Positions 1 through 8,745 of a stretch of 11,675 bases of DNA are shown here, in pieces. A program made the translations under genes and the position numbers. The notes under the pieces were generated by a model. It made no database searches and was not told where the DNA came from. It saw only the letters and a list, made by a program, of their open reading frames with translations. The first letter of the stretch is position 1, and each line of letters begins with the position of its first letter. The stretch spans positions 1-11,675 of the forward strand of contig JAOXYB010051245.1 in assembly GCA_028565635.1 (NCBI GenBank), in the 5' to 3' direction. The DNA is from Phoronis ovalis. Lineage: Eukaryota; Phoronida; Phoronidae.

Positions 1-73
1 TTTTGTAATAGAAACATGCAGTTTATTAGTACTTGTGGGTATTATTTTTGATTTATTTTGTACACTGTTACAG

Positions 74-215
74 AGAAGTGGAGACATTAGTGCAGAGTGT
101 GAAGAAAGCCTGTGATAAGGCAACTGATCAGCATGGGGCAGCACCTGATGTTACCTTGCCTGCTCATAATGCAAATAGCACCCCAACGAAAAGTGGAGGA
201 ATGATCGACATATAG
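74..215 (+). CDS. Probable last coding exon of an unrecognised gene (partial)
   Basis: This reads as a terminal exon. A pyrimidine-rich stretch (TTATTTTGTACACTGTTACAG) runs up to an AG at 72-73, and an open frame continues for 46 codons to a TAG at 213-215. The first exon base (74) completes a split codon, so the upstream exon would end in phase 2. The peptide begins with a charged, probably helical stretch (EVETLVQSVKKACDKATDQH) and then turns into a low-complexity tail rich in Ala, Asn, Pro, Thr and Ser, ending SGGMIDI. The base composition is clearly richer in G and C than the flanks, which supports coding. I do not recognise the family and no function is assigned. The tail-like composition fits the disordered C-terminus of a larger protein whose other exons lie to the left of the window. 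The alternative is a chance open frame behind a fortuitous acceptor. Confidence 0.45.
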
Positions 216-554
216 GTTGACATGACACGAAGATGGCATGAAATAAGTTTCGGCACTGCATAAATTAAGGCCGAAGTTGAAAATTATGTTTTTGTAACAT
301 GCTAAGCTTTCATTCTCCCTGTTGGACAATTTCTGCTGCAGCAGTAGAGGATGGAAAGCATGTTCATTAACTTACCTAGTAAAGTAGGTATAACATTAAA
401 TGTTTGCCTTCTTTGTTCTGAGATCAGTAAACTTGTAATGAATATTACCTCTGAGCATTATCTTAATGGTTTGTGAAAACATTTGATAAACATAAAAATT
501 TACTCGCTAACTAAATTTTAGATTTATTTATGTTTTGGTAACCTTTTTATTTAA

Positions 555-560
555 AATAAA
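555..560 (+). promoter_or_regulatory. Candidate polyadenylation signal AATAAA for the left-hand gene
   Basis: A canonical AATAAA hexamer lies 340 bases after the TAG at 213-215, in plus orientation. A variant ATTAAA lies closer, at 395-400. In DNA this AT-rich such hexamers are common by chance, so the assignment rests only on position and orientation. Confidence 0.25.
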
Positions 561-830
561 TTTTCAAGTAAATGAAGATAAGCATGAAAACCCTAGCAAA
601 TGTAAACTTTATTCTGCCTTAGTTTTACAAGTTCATTTGTTGATACGACTACTTATCTTTTATACAGCTAGCTTGTCAGTATTTTTGCAGATCGGATGTT
701 TTATAATTCATACTATTTAACATTATTATGAACCACCATTTGTGTTTGAATAGAATTGCAATCTCTTTTTAATGTATCTTGCTATTAAGTCATCTTATTT
801 TTGTCATCTTATAAAAATCATTTACACATT

Positions 831-841
831 GGGGGGGGGGG
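831..841. repeat. G11 homopolymer run
   Basis: Eleven consecutive G bases sit in otherwise AT-rich DNA. A run like this is prone to length error in sequencing and to real length variation. Confidence 0.9.
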
Positions 842-1335
842 TACACTAAAACGTACCCATTTATGAAAGTGGAAATGATTTCGGGAGTGCATATGAGCAC
901 AGTGTAAGGTGAAATGTGTTTAAATTTTGATACATTTTCATGTATCTGTTGGATTTAAGACTGTTGTACTGTATGGTGTACTTGAGACTCGTTTTAGTCC
1001 CATGATCTGTAGAGTTGATTTTATTATTTTTCTGCTTCCATTTAATTCAAGTTTAATTAAGATTTGGAATTGTATGTAAAGGTGATAATTTTATTTGAAT
1101 GATTGCGATACACTTGATTGAGCTTAGTTATGAGATGTTCCCAAACTTTTATTCTTATGGTACGCTACAGTAACATGCCCTGCGCGTCTAATTCAATACT
1201 TAGGTAGCTAGTTTAATGTATAAGTTTTACTTCCCAAGTGCCAAGACTTGAACCTCAACAGGAACAGATTATGTACTAGATGAACCCACTAAAAGTGCAT
1301 TCTCTGTTCAAGTTTTTCTGTAATATAAAGAAATA

Positions 1336-1388
1336 GGGTTTGTGCAATTGGGACAGGAGTTTGCATGGAGGGACCAGGGGTTTGTGCA
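1336..1388 (+). repeat. Degenerate 21-bp G-rich tandem repeat
   Basis: Three diverged units start at 1336, 1357 and 1378, exactly 21 bases apart. Each begins with G(G/A)GTTTG, and the first two end in a GGGAC(C)AG-type block (GGGTTTGTGCA, GAGTTTGCATGG, GGGTTTGTGCAG). A further ATGGAGGGA block near 1411-1419 may be a more decayed unit. The 21-base period keeps a reading frame open, which explains the 81-codon open frame over this place. Confidence 0.55.
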
Positions 1389-1703
1389 GTGTGTACTCGA
1401 CTGTTGGAATGGAGGGAATTGGGGTGCCATGTGGGATGTATTTTAGGCCTGAACTTAATTGGTGCTTTTATTTTGGTGCTTGTGCTTTCATAACTAGACT
1501 TGATGTGGGTATTTTGCTCAAACATACTTACTTCAACGTGTTTCCCAGTATTGTATTCTATATTTTAAATGGGAATAAGACTTGATATATATTAATATAG
1601 CCCTTGTCTATTTCATAGAAAAAAAATTTCAAACTAATTAGAAATATTGCCAACCCTACTACTAGTAGGAATCCTAAACTCGTGTTTTTTCAAACAATGT
1701 ATG

Positions 1704-1720
1704 CACACACACACACACAC
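1704..1720. repeat. (CA)n dinucleotide microsatellite
   Basis: Eight and a half CA units form a short perfect dinucleotide repeat, likely polymorphic in length. Confidence 0.9.
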
Positions 1721-3337
1721 AATTATTTAATTTTACCTAAAATTGTAATGTGTATACAGACAATCCAGCTGATAATTGACTATTTGAGATTGTAACAAAC
1801 TCAGTATTTGATTGGTAGGTCAACTCTTCACGTCAGACAGCGAGTCTTTTTTAAAAGGTGCCATGGAAACATGCATGGAAATTAGTCTTGAAATAAATTT
1901 CCTAATACTAAGAAATTAGTGTTCAAGCATATTTGATTACCAATGGGACAAAAACCTCAGCGGATAGGTAGCACACCTGAAAAGAAAGAACTAACATTAG
2001 TAGCCTTTGGAATGACAAAGTAAGCTTGTTATTTGAAATTATTTGAACATCAACTCTGACTTTGTCGAAAGTTTCACTGCAAAACATTTACCGGAGTTTT
2101 CCGGAACTATTGGAAAATGGTCCTTTTTACGGATTCTTTCATGTGCCGAAATACCACCACGGGGCGTTCTTTCGGAAAAGAGGTGAACTTTGGGAAATTA
2201 TTGCAGACATGTAGAATCAGTTTTATCGCGTTGTGTAGCAACAGTGCATAATGTACCATGTCAAACTATAATTTCGGCTACTGGTTTACATTTTCCTGTT
2301 CTAATATGTTACACGTACTTAGAAATAAGCAGTTTATGATGCGCGTTTCTTTTATTTAGTATCCTACATCAAAACATTTTCCAAAAACTAATAAACTTTG
2401 CTTTTTATCGTAATATTTTTTTCGGGATGAAAGATCGTCCATGGGGTCTGTTAACGTCTGTTTGGAAGGGCATAGTTACGGAAAACCCCGGTAGAGAGTG
2501 TACCGTCCTCTCACTTCTATGAGGAATACCTGAAAATGTCCAATTTGAAGTATATGTAAATTTTTTAAATCGTTATATAAAGCTTTCCTTTCAATACTGC
2601 GCTAAACTGTGAAAGTGAGTTACCACTTAACTGCAGCGGTGTCGCGTATCACAAGGCTCTTTTCCACAACAAAATCGGTGGCACGAAACAATTATCACTA
2701 ATACATAAAAAGGCCAAACAAACAAATCAAATTTACTTTGGTATGTCTATTGTTCGAGGGTGGTAAAGAAGTCACATTATTAACTGTCTACACGGAATTT
2801 TGACCATTATTAATTTGTGCATGAGAAATTGTCAAATTATTCTTGCATTCCAACTTCATTGATCTGACGATAATAATAAGCTGAAATGTACACATCGCTG
2901 CTATTACACAGATATGCGAATCCCGTATGAATCCGCTGCGGTTATGTATTTCTACACGGACAAAACAAGACATTTTAATGTTACATAGTTAGCAGTACAT
3001 GTCGCTTGAGCTACTTATATCTTGTTTTTTTTAATAGTAGAAACAACAAATGGTTATGAATGGCTTGTGTTAAAACATATGACACCTTGTTAGTGGAATA
3101 AAAGCGTAAAATTATCTGAAATAGTACATTTGATCGAATATTAATCGTATCATTTCACAAGTATTTTTCTAATAAATATTTATTTCCAAAAGCACAAAAT
3201 ATAACTTTTATGCGGTGACATGGAGCCAATTATTCTAAGTGCTTATGCCATAATCCGATACTTTATAAAAACAGAACACAAAAAAATCAGCTACTGGTAA
3301 CATTTAGTTCCATGCGAATAATTTCGATATAGGTATG

Positions 3338-3407
3338 AGTGTACCCAGTCTGAATAAATCCATCCGGAACACTATACGGATGGACTTATTTCAGACTGCA
3401 GTGTACC
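3338..3407. repeat. Compact foldback flanked by 8-bp direct repeats
   Basis: The arms 3347-3366 (AGTCTGAATAAATCCATCCG) and 3377-3397 pair almost perfectly, with one bulged base and one mismatch, around a 10-base loop (GAACACTATA). The octamer AGTGTACC stands just outside on both sides, at 3338-3345 and 3400-3407, in direct orientation. A hairpin bounded by 8-bp direct repeats has the layout of a very small foldback element with a target-site duplication; hAT-type transposons make 8-bp duplications. It could equally be an RNA hairpin beyond the 3' end of the globin transcript. No transposase is present. Confidence 0.6.
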
Positions 3408-3489
3408 TTATAGACAAGTGTACTCTTATGCAGTGATCATACAATGAGACGAGCGTAAATAATGATTCAGAGGTCAAATCAGGTAACAT

Positions 3490-3495
3490 TTTATT
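3490..3495 (-). promoter_or_regulatory. Candidate polyadenylation signal AATAAA for the globin gene
   Basis: TTTATT on the plus strand reads AATAAA on the minus strand, 350 bases past the globin stop codon at 3845-3847. It is the first canonical hexamer I see downstream. This gives a plausible 3' UTR of about 350-380 bases but is unproven. Confidence 0.35.
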
Positions 3496-3844
3496 ATCTT
3501 TTTTCAAATATTAAATTGTTTCCGATAATAGTTCAGTCACACTTTAAAGTTAGACAATTACAGAATGAAAAAGTTGCAACATCATCACCGGTGAGGGCAG
3601 CAATCCTTAAAAATAAAACGCATACTGACCAAAAAAATTGTAAACATCATCATCAGTACGGATGACCTTGAGAAATATAAAAAAATGCATCCAGGGAAGA
3701 CCATAATATTTGTCACTCAGATATACATGTAAGACTAAGCTTGGACTACAAAAATTAAATACTTTTTGTACATCTCTTCTGATATTTTCGGTTTTTAAAA
3801 GCTGGCAGTAATTGAAAGATTTAAATAAATATCGAATAATTGGT

Positions 3845-3976
3845 CTATTCTATCATTTTGGTTCCCATTGCTGTTTTAACGACATCATACACATTCGACC
3901 AGGCTTGTTTGGTGTCATTAGTAAAATCCGGTCCCAAGAATTCTTCCAACGTTATCAAAAGTGCAGTTCCCACAGC
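3845..3976 (-). CDS. Globin exon 3 (G-H helices, stop)
   Basis: The exon follows an acceptor read on the minus strand as TTTATATTTAG and starts in phase 0, which matches the exon 2 donor. It encodes 43 residues (109-151) from AVGTALLITLEEFLGPDF through KQAWSNVYDVV to TKMIE, then TAG at 3845-3847. The pattern (VG.ALL.TLEE.LG..FT...K.AW...Y..V...M) is the diagnostic G-H helix region of animal globins. The plus-strand open frame over this segment is its antisense shadow. Confidence 0.93.
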   Translation of the reverse strand, partial: AVGTALLITLEEFLGPDFTNDTKQAWSNVYDVVKTAMGTKMIE

Positions 3977-6900
3977 CTAAATATAAAGATACAACCTGTT
4001 ATAACGAAATTCATAAAATACTGCAATATACTGTGTCTGTCGTCATATATCCGGCATCAGTAAACAATTTGGAAGGTGGGTTTAACTTGATAATTTCTTT
4101 TCACTGGAATACAAACTTCGATTCAAGGTGAAATTAAAAAGGGAAACCCTTAAACTCGAGTTAATTCCTATTTCTTTGTTCAGTAAGGTATTGCTATTTG
4201 TAATATAATTATTACTTTTTTTAGCAGAAAAAAAAATCTTTAACGTCTCTAAAAAGTCGCAATAGCCATTTGTTTCAGTTAAGGTGTGCGGTTTATCTAC
4301 ATAAGAGTTTAATATCTGTATTTAATTTTTTGTTTTCCTTGTCTTTTTTGTGAATATTACTTACTTTTGACAAACTATGACTAGCTGTTTTATAAGCATT
4401 AAAACAAAAGAGGCTGATGTCAGTCTACAAACGTGTATAAACCAAACAGACCATACCATGCATTAAAATTGTCTTGAAAAAATGCACGGGATTAGAAAAC
4501 TGTAACAAAAGGAACACGAAATTTCTCTTTTCGATTTCATGAATTTTTCTGCACTAGAAAAAACTTACTGCAAAGTGGATTCTTCTTGCCCCATAATGCT
4601 TGTGTTTTGCACCCAGTTTACATAAGATGTCGGACAATTTTTCTAAGTCATCCAACATCGCAACGGCTGTGTCTAGAGTATTAACGACCCCTTGCGCATG
4701 TTTTAGCAGCTGTGAGTTTGAACGCAATTCATCTTCTTTCTCAACCTCATTCAGAAACTTAAACAATGGCTTTACTTCTGGGTACTTTGAAAATAGCCTA
4801 AACGTACAAAATGTCTATTAAGTGAAGTACTTATAATATACTGATGCTATAGTAATAATAAGTTTATTGAACTGTATAGCCAGTAGATAGGTTTATCAAA
4901 CTAACATGTATATACTTACGTTTATACAGATTTTCGAAAGGTTGATCTAAGCTGCTTTTGCACTTGGATTTATTAACTAGTTCGAAACCAAGGCATGCAG
5001 ACTACATAAAGCTGTCTTTCCACTGGTACTCTATTTCATAACTAGTTCGAAACCAATTAAAAAGTAGAGTAACCAGTTCGAAACCGCTTAAAACATGTCA
5101 ATTTTTCCTAGTGTAGACACATGTCAATTAAATCAACTCAAATCGATTGGAAATAAACCAACATTAACCGACTTTTTTATTTTAACCAGTTTATTTTAAA
5201 CCGATTATATAATGGATAAATAACCTCCAGTACATCTATATAAAATTCAAAATGACAAGGAGACCTAATATAATGTGAATGAGTGCACTTTAAATTAATT
5301 TTCCAAATATATAGTTTCTCGCCCAGAAATGTTAAAAAAGTTGAATGGAAATTTAACATGGTAAAACGGCATTTTCACTCAGGATTTTTCACGATGTGGA
5401 TTTTGTAATTTTCCTGTGGTCTACCTGGTCTACCTAATTAGTTTCCTGCCTAGAGTTTTAATCATTATTTGGGAAACATTTAAAATAAACTTATTAGGTC
5501 TTTACCTAATTTTCACTTTGATGTATGTGTTTTGGAGGATGTTTTGTCTTTTCTAAATGGCGAAATTCGATTATTTATCTGTTAATTGTAAGTAGTTTGG
5601 AAAACCCAGTATAAAAATACACCTATAGTTTCAACATTTTTCTATCTATTAATTACAGAAAGATCGAGATCCAATTTTTTATCCATTTTGTTTTGTACTT
5701 TGTATGTCTCAGCTACCAATCACCCAGTTGGTTTAATTTTGTTCCGTATTTAGTTACCGCAGTATATCAATCGCTATAGTTTCAATAGCCACTTTCTTAA
5801 AAAACACCCTGTTGACTCATTTTCAAGAATGCTTGTCATGATTTTCATCAATGACGTATGGTCTTAAATCTAGGAGAGCCATGGTCAAACTGGAGGTATG
5901 CTTTATAAGAAGAATAGATTACCTTCAACAACAGTCGAGACACTTTTTCTAGGTTAATGCATGTCCAGTATTAAAATACTGGACAGCTATTAACCTTGAC
6001 ATTTAGAAGTAGGCGCAAGTTCACGGAATGAAACAATGAAGATATTTCAAAAAGGGGTTATAGTTTGACTTTTTTTAAATTCAGTAACTGCATGCATCGA
6101 ATTCCCTATTTCATATAGTACTATGTCCTGACTGTCCTTAATTTGGGGTGATGAACACACATTTTAAACTATTTAAAAAAGTCAACGATGCATGTTGGTG
6201 ATAATATTTTCTGAGAAATATTTACAGCATTTTGCTCCAGTATTCTGAAACTCACATTTTTCTACACGTAGGGTGTTTGTTTCCATATCTTTAATACAGT
6301 TCAATTTCAGAATTTATAATATTTCCGGAACTGTCTTTGGTGCAGTTATAAACGATTCAGTACACGATTGAGACATCCCGGCCACTGCGTACCAAGGAAC
6401 AGGATCCAAATCATTGTTTGAACTAATTTACTATCATAACTGTCTCCTCAATAACCTCAAAATGCAGTAATTCACAGGTGAACCAATCACTTGCATTCGG
6501 TTAAACATTTAATTGCATATTTTTCAAGTGTGTTAATTAACATATGTCTTATAAAATTGCAATCTCACGCTAAAGTAAAAAAATTTGGAAAAAATCACTT
6601 TAAGAAATTATGCTAAAAGGCCTGTCATCTTGCGAAATCTTTGTGTCGAAGAATTCCACTAGTTTTAGATATAAAGTTAAATGTTATCGGTGTTACTGTT
6701 TCAATTTGTTGAATACATAGTAACGCAAATAACATTGCCAAAAGTACAATCTAAGCTATAGTTCCTTAACACGTCTCATTATGAGAAATATGTTGCTAAA
6801 CCTTTTTGACAAAAAGGACATTTTCACAAAGCTTCTATGCAAGGGTAGGATATATTATAAAATGAAAACAGTTAACGCAAGTTATTTCGTAAAAAGTTAG

Positions 6901-8663
6901 TAAGATTTTAGGAGTTTGCCTTATATTTGTTTGATTAATAAGTTCTTTTTTTATAGGTGTAGTTCTACGAGGACCATTGAAAGAAAACACTCACTGTCAT
7001 ACTTTAGTCTATTTTAAGTAGAATGGGCATGGTTTCATCACTTCGCTAATGCAATAATTTGTTTCTTCCAATGGTCCCCAGTCTCATAGTACAAATCTTG
7101 AATTATCGTATAACGCATAAAGTAAAGCTTCAAAATAAAATATTACTGGCAGTATACATCCACGATTTGTGAGAGCTACCATAGTCAATGGCATATTTCT
7201 GCTGTGATATTTATCATGACTTTTTACTATTCTATAAAGAAATTCCGCTTTTGTAGAATAGCCCTCATTTCACCAATTACAATTACCTATATAACTGTTT
7301 TTAAACATAGATTTATTATTTTAGATATTATTATACATTTGGCTACTAAAGAAGAATTGATGCTGCAATCCAAAAATTGAATGGACTGCTGTAATGCCGC
7401 TAATATATTCACTGTCTCTCTGTCTGTGAAAGCGTTTACGACAATTTTTCAGTGGTTAACGAATTTTCACAATATGACATAATGGAATTTCATGAAAAGT
7501 ATTCGCCACTACCTGGTTTCGCAAAGTTTATGAAAACATTGCGAATCATAACAGTTGCACCACGGCGATTTGTTCTGCGGATAAAGTTAAAATGTGATAA
7601 TTACGTTACCAAATGCAAAATCCGCCGAGTAAAGATTGATGCTAGGACGTTGACTCGTTTGCACCACTTTCACAGATATTGCATTTCGCAACATATCGCG
7701 ATAACAACGAAACCGGCATATTTGGTAATGAGCCATTAGCAGAAAATGGACCCTGCACATGGATTAGAAATAAAATTCTCTTAAGGTAAAAAAGCGAAAC
7801 AGTCCTTCAACAACAATGAAAGTGATTACTATAATATAGAATTTCGGCAAAAATTCGTTTCAAAACGTTACCCGAGCTCTGCATTAGCAACGACTTTCGT
7901 TAAGTATCTATCTAGTTGTATATAGTTTAAAGGAAATATTAGCGGTGGAGTATATGTAAACGCTTTAAGGTCATATGACTTCTCAATTTTTTTTAATAGT
8001 ACATATTGTGTGAGCGTTAAACATTTATTGTAGGATAAAGAAAGACACAAAAGTTTAAGAAAAATACTGGTCAATATACCTATAACCTATGGCGTAATAT
8101 AATGCAGCTATATAAAATGTTTTCAAAAGTTTTCCAACGGTCGGCTGCCTGTTGTGTATAGAATTATTCGTGTGCATTATTGAATCTTGTGAACATAATC
8201 GTAAATACGAAGTACATGCAGTAAGCTAGCATGGTTTATCATTATTTCTTTCCCGAAAATTGAATCAAAATGTAGTATGAAGTCTTCGCCAGGAGTCTAC
8301 TCTGGTTAATTTTTAATTTCTTTTAGTACTAATAACCTATGCTCCGCCTCCATGCTGAGAATTGCTGTTATTAAAATACAATAGAGACAATGGCATCTTC
8401 CCAAGGGTATCTCCTTTTTAACATTTGTTTTGACATTATTTTAATTGTATTCTAGATATTTGCGAATATCTTACTTAAGCAGTTCACGAATGCATACGCT
8501 AAATTACTAGTACAAAAAGTTTAAAAACTTTTAAAAGTAAAAAAATGAAACTGTTTACGTGTACATACGTAACAAATAATGACATCCCAACATCATCGAG
8601 TTTTGTAATGCTCTTTAGTTGTTGCCAACTTTTCTGTACTAATTCTTTATCATCAGTAGGCAT
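3845..8663 (-). CDS. Globin, intracellular, neuroglobin/cytoglobin-like; complete three-exon gene (full span)
   Basis: This is a heme protein that binds oxygen or another small ligand. The spliced CDS joins 8569-8663, 4569-4797 and 3845-3976 on the minus strand into 151 residues, a normal single-domain globin length. Visible landmarks by residue are A-helix Trp13, B10 Phe30, the LF/YP block of the B-C corner (33-38), CD1 Phe44, distal E7 His65, E11 Val69, proximal F8 His97, G5 Phe107 and H-helix Trp134. The introns fall at B12.2 (phase 2, in Thr32) and G7.0 (phase 0, after Ala108), the two ancestral globin positions. There is no central E-helix intron such as vertebrate neuroglobin has. It has no signal peptide and no Gly2 for myristoylation, so it should be cytosolic. 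The stretch from Trp13 to the LF motif is two residues longer than in human neuroglobin, and B12 is Thr rather than the usual Arg. Whether the heme is penta- or hexacoordinate cannot be read from sequence. The gene faces away from SHPK. Confidence 0.93.
3977..4568 (-). other. Globin intron 2 (592 bp, phase 0, position G7.0)
   Basis: The donor GTAAGT and the acceptor TTTAG are both good matches to consensus. The interior is AT-rich, with no further exon or recognisable element. Confidence 0.9.
4569..4797 (-). CDS. Globin exon 2 (B-C corner to G helix, heme pocket)
   Basis: This 229-base exon has an acceptor GTACGTTTAG and a donor GTAAGT. Its first base completes Thr32 and it ends on Ala108 in phase 0. 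It encodes LFSKYPEVKPLFKF, then an acidic CD-D region, LLKHAQGVV with the distal His65, the LDTAV and LDDLEKL helices, LGAKH with the proximal His97, and an IHFA end with G5 Phe107. The E7-to-F8 spacing is 32 residues, the same as human neuroglobin. A second histidine follows the proximal one at position 99. The only cysteine in the whole protein is Cys91. The in-frame TTG at residue 43 is not a start; the true start is in exon 1. Confidence 0.95.
4975..5129. repeat. TTCGAA-centred short direct repeats
   Basis: AACTAGTTCGAAACCAA occurs perfectly at 4975-4991 and 5040-5056, and a variant AACCAGTTCGAAACC occurs at 5071-5085. A second pair, ACATGTCAATT, occurs near 5094 and 5119, around GTGTAGACAC. 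Several short words repeated within 150 bases suggest the decayed core or ends of a non-autonomous mobile element in globin intron 1. There is no coding capacity. Confidence 0.5.
5951..5996. repeat. Two-tier perfect inverted repeat (hairpin/cruciform)
   Basis: Inner arms GTCCAGTATT (5963-5972) and AATACTGGAC (5975-5984) pair perfectly across two bases. Outer arms AGGTTAAT (5951-5958) and ATTAACCT (5989-5996) also pair perfectly. The two tiers are separated by a symmetric 4-base internal loop (GCAT against AGCT). That is 18 paired positions in 46 bases, well beyond what one expects by chance at a given site. It lies inside globin intron 1. Confidence 0.75.
6971..7077. repeat. Inverted-repeat-bounded 107-bp block, MITE-like
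   Basis: GGACCATTGAAAGAAAAC at the left is matched in inverted orientation by GTTTCTTCCAATGGTCC at the right (7061-7077): 9 identical outer bases, then a near-match. The interior of about 70 bases is not self-complementary. Terminal inverted repeats around a short non-coding core are what a miniature inverted-repeat element looks like. I see no clear target-site duplication, so the limits are approximate. Confidence 0.5.
7482..7739 (+). other. Unassigned 85-codon open frame inside globin intron 1 (probably chance)
   Basis: An ATG at 7482 opens 85 codons to TAG at 7737-7739, antisense to the globin transcript. The peptide is basic, rich in Arg, Lys and His, with no domain, signal peptide or membrane segment that I recognise. 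There is no sign of a promoter or flanking splice sites. It is kept only because it is the longest frame in this intron. Confidence 0.1.
8569..8663 (-). CDS. Globin exon 1 (start codon, A-B helices)
   Basis: The ATG at 8663-8661 opens 31 codons plus AC of a split Thr codon, ending at the donor GTATGT. The residues MPTDDKELVQKSWQQ form the N-terminal A helix with Trp13; DDVGMSLFV is the B helix with the conserved Gly26 and B10 Phe30. The two left-over bases join the single G at the start of exon 2 to make Thr32, so the reading frame is restored exactly. The sequence before the ATG is AGAAAT, with the favourable A at -3. Confidence 0.92.
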
Positions 8664-8737
8664 ATTTCTTCTAATCCCCTCTTCACAGTTGCTTGATGTT
8701 ATACGTATCTAAGTGTATTACGAGAAGTGGGCTTTAT

Positions 8738-8745
8738 TATTTATA
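8738..8745 (-). promoter_or_regulatory. TATA box of the globin gene
   Basis: The minus strand reads GGG TATAAATA ATAAAG here, a full match to the TATA consensus. It lies 75 bases upstream of the globin ATG, so transcription would be expected to start about 30 bases downstream, near 8710, leaving a 5' UTR of roughly 50 bases. Position and orientation both suit the globin gene, though AT-rich DNA yields such words by chance. Confidence 0.6.

Larger units (their letters stand above)
216..3844. other. Intergenic / 3' flanking DNA between two convergent genes
   Basis: This is 3.6 kb of AT-rich sequence with no convincing exon on either strand. The left part probably carries the 3' UTR of the plus-strand gene ending at 215: ATTAAA at 395-400 and AATAAA at 555-560 are possible polyadenylation signals. 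The right part should hold the 3' UTR of the minus-strand globin, with a minus-strand AATAAA at 3490-3495 as a candidate signal. The open frames of 60-81 codons here (near 535-720, 1289-1585, 2788-2973 and 3462-3665) have no recognisable domains and look like chance frames. Repeats inside it are listed separately. Confidence 0.6.
4798..8568 (-). other. Globin intron 1 (3771 bp, phase 2, position B12.2)
   Basis: The donor GTATGT follows GTTAC at the end of exon 1 and the acceptor is GTACGTTTAG. The intron is more than six times the length of intron 2. It is AT-rich and carries several listed inverted or direct repeats (4975-5085, 5951-5996, 6971-7077). I checked the open frames inside it (near 5177-5359, 7452-7739 and 7868-8074) and found no recognisable domain. 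Confidence 0.88.

Noticed and set aside
1289-1585. Overlapping open frames of 78 and 81 codons on opposite strands
   Set aside because: They overlie a G-rich 21-bp tandem whose period is divisible by three, which keeps frames open. No domain is visible.
2788-2973. 61-codon minus-strand open frame
   Set aside because: Short, with no recognisable motif, splice context or promoter. It is expected by chance in DNA of this length.
3812-4063. 83-codon plus-strand open frame
   Set aside because: It overlaps globin exon 3 in antisense. The minus-strand reading has the clear G-H helix pattern and matching splice phase.
4600-4821. 73-codon plus-strand open frame
   Set aside because: It is antisense to globin exon 2, and its residues have no family pattern of their own.
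4979-4990. GTTCGAAACC resembling a tRNA B box
   Set aside because: No A box at a suitable distance and no cloverleaf arms. It is part of a local direct repeat.
5765-5830. Minus-strand VNRVFFKKVAIETIAIDILR ending at a GTAAC donor, considered as globin exon 1
   Set aside because: It has no Trp, no Gly and no Met, with a stop just upstream. It is only a fortuitous phase match.
7540-7604. Minus-strand SAEQIAVVQLL, reminiscent of a globin A helix, considered as exon 1
   Set aside because: It has no start codon between an upstream stop and the match, it stops at once after it, and it lacks the Trp and B-helix glycine. The exon at 8569-8663 meets every requirement.
8080-8150. Minus-strand DRWKTFENILYSC frame ending near a GT, considered as globin exon 1
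   Set aside because: The spacing from Trp to the LF motif is wrong, there is no B-helix Gly, and there is no start codon.
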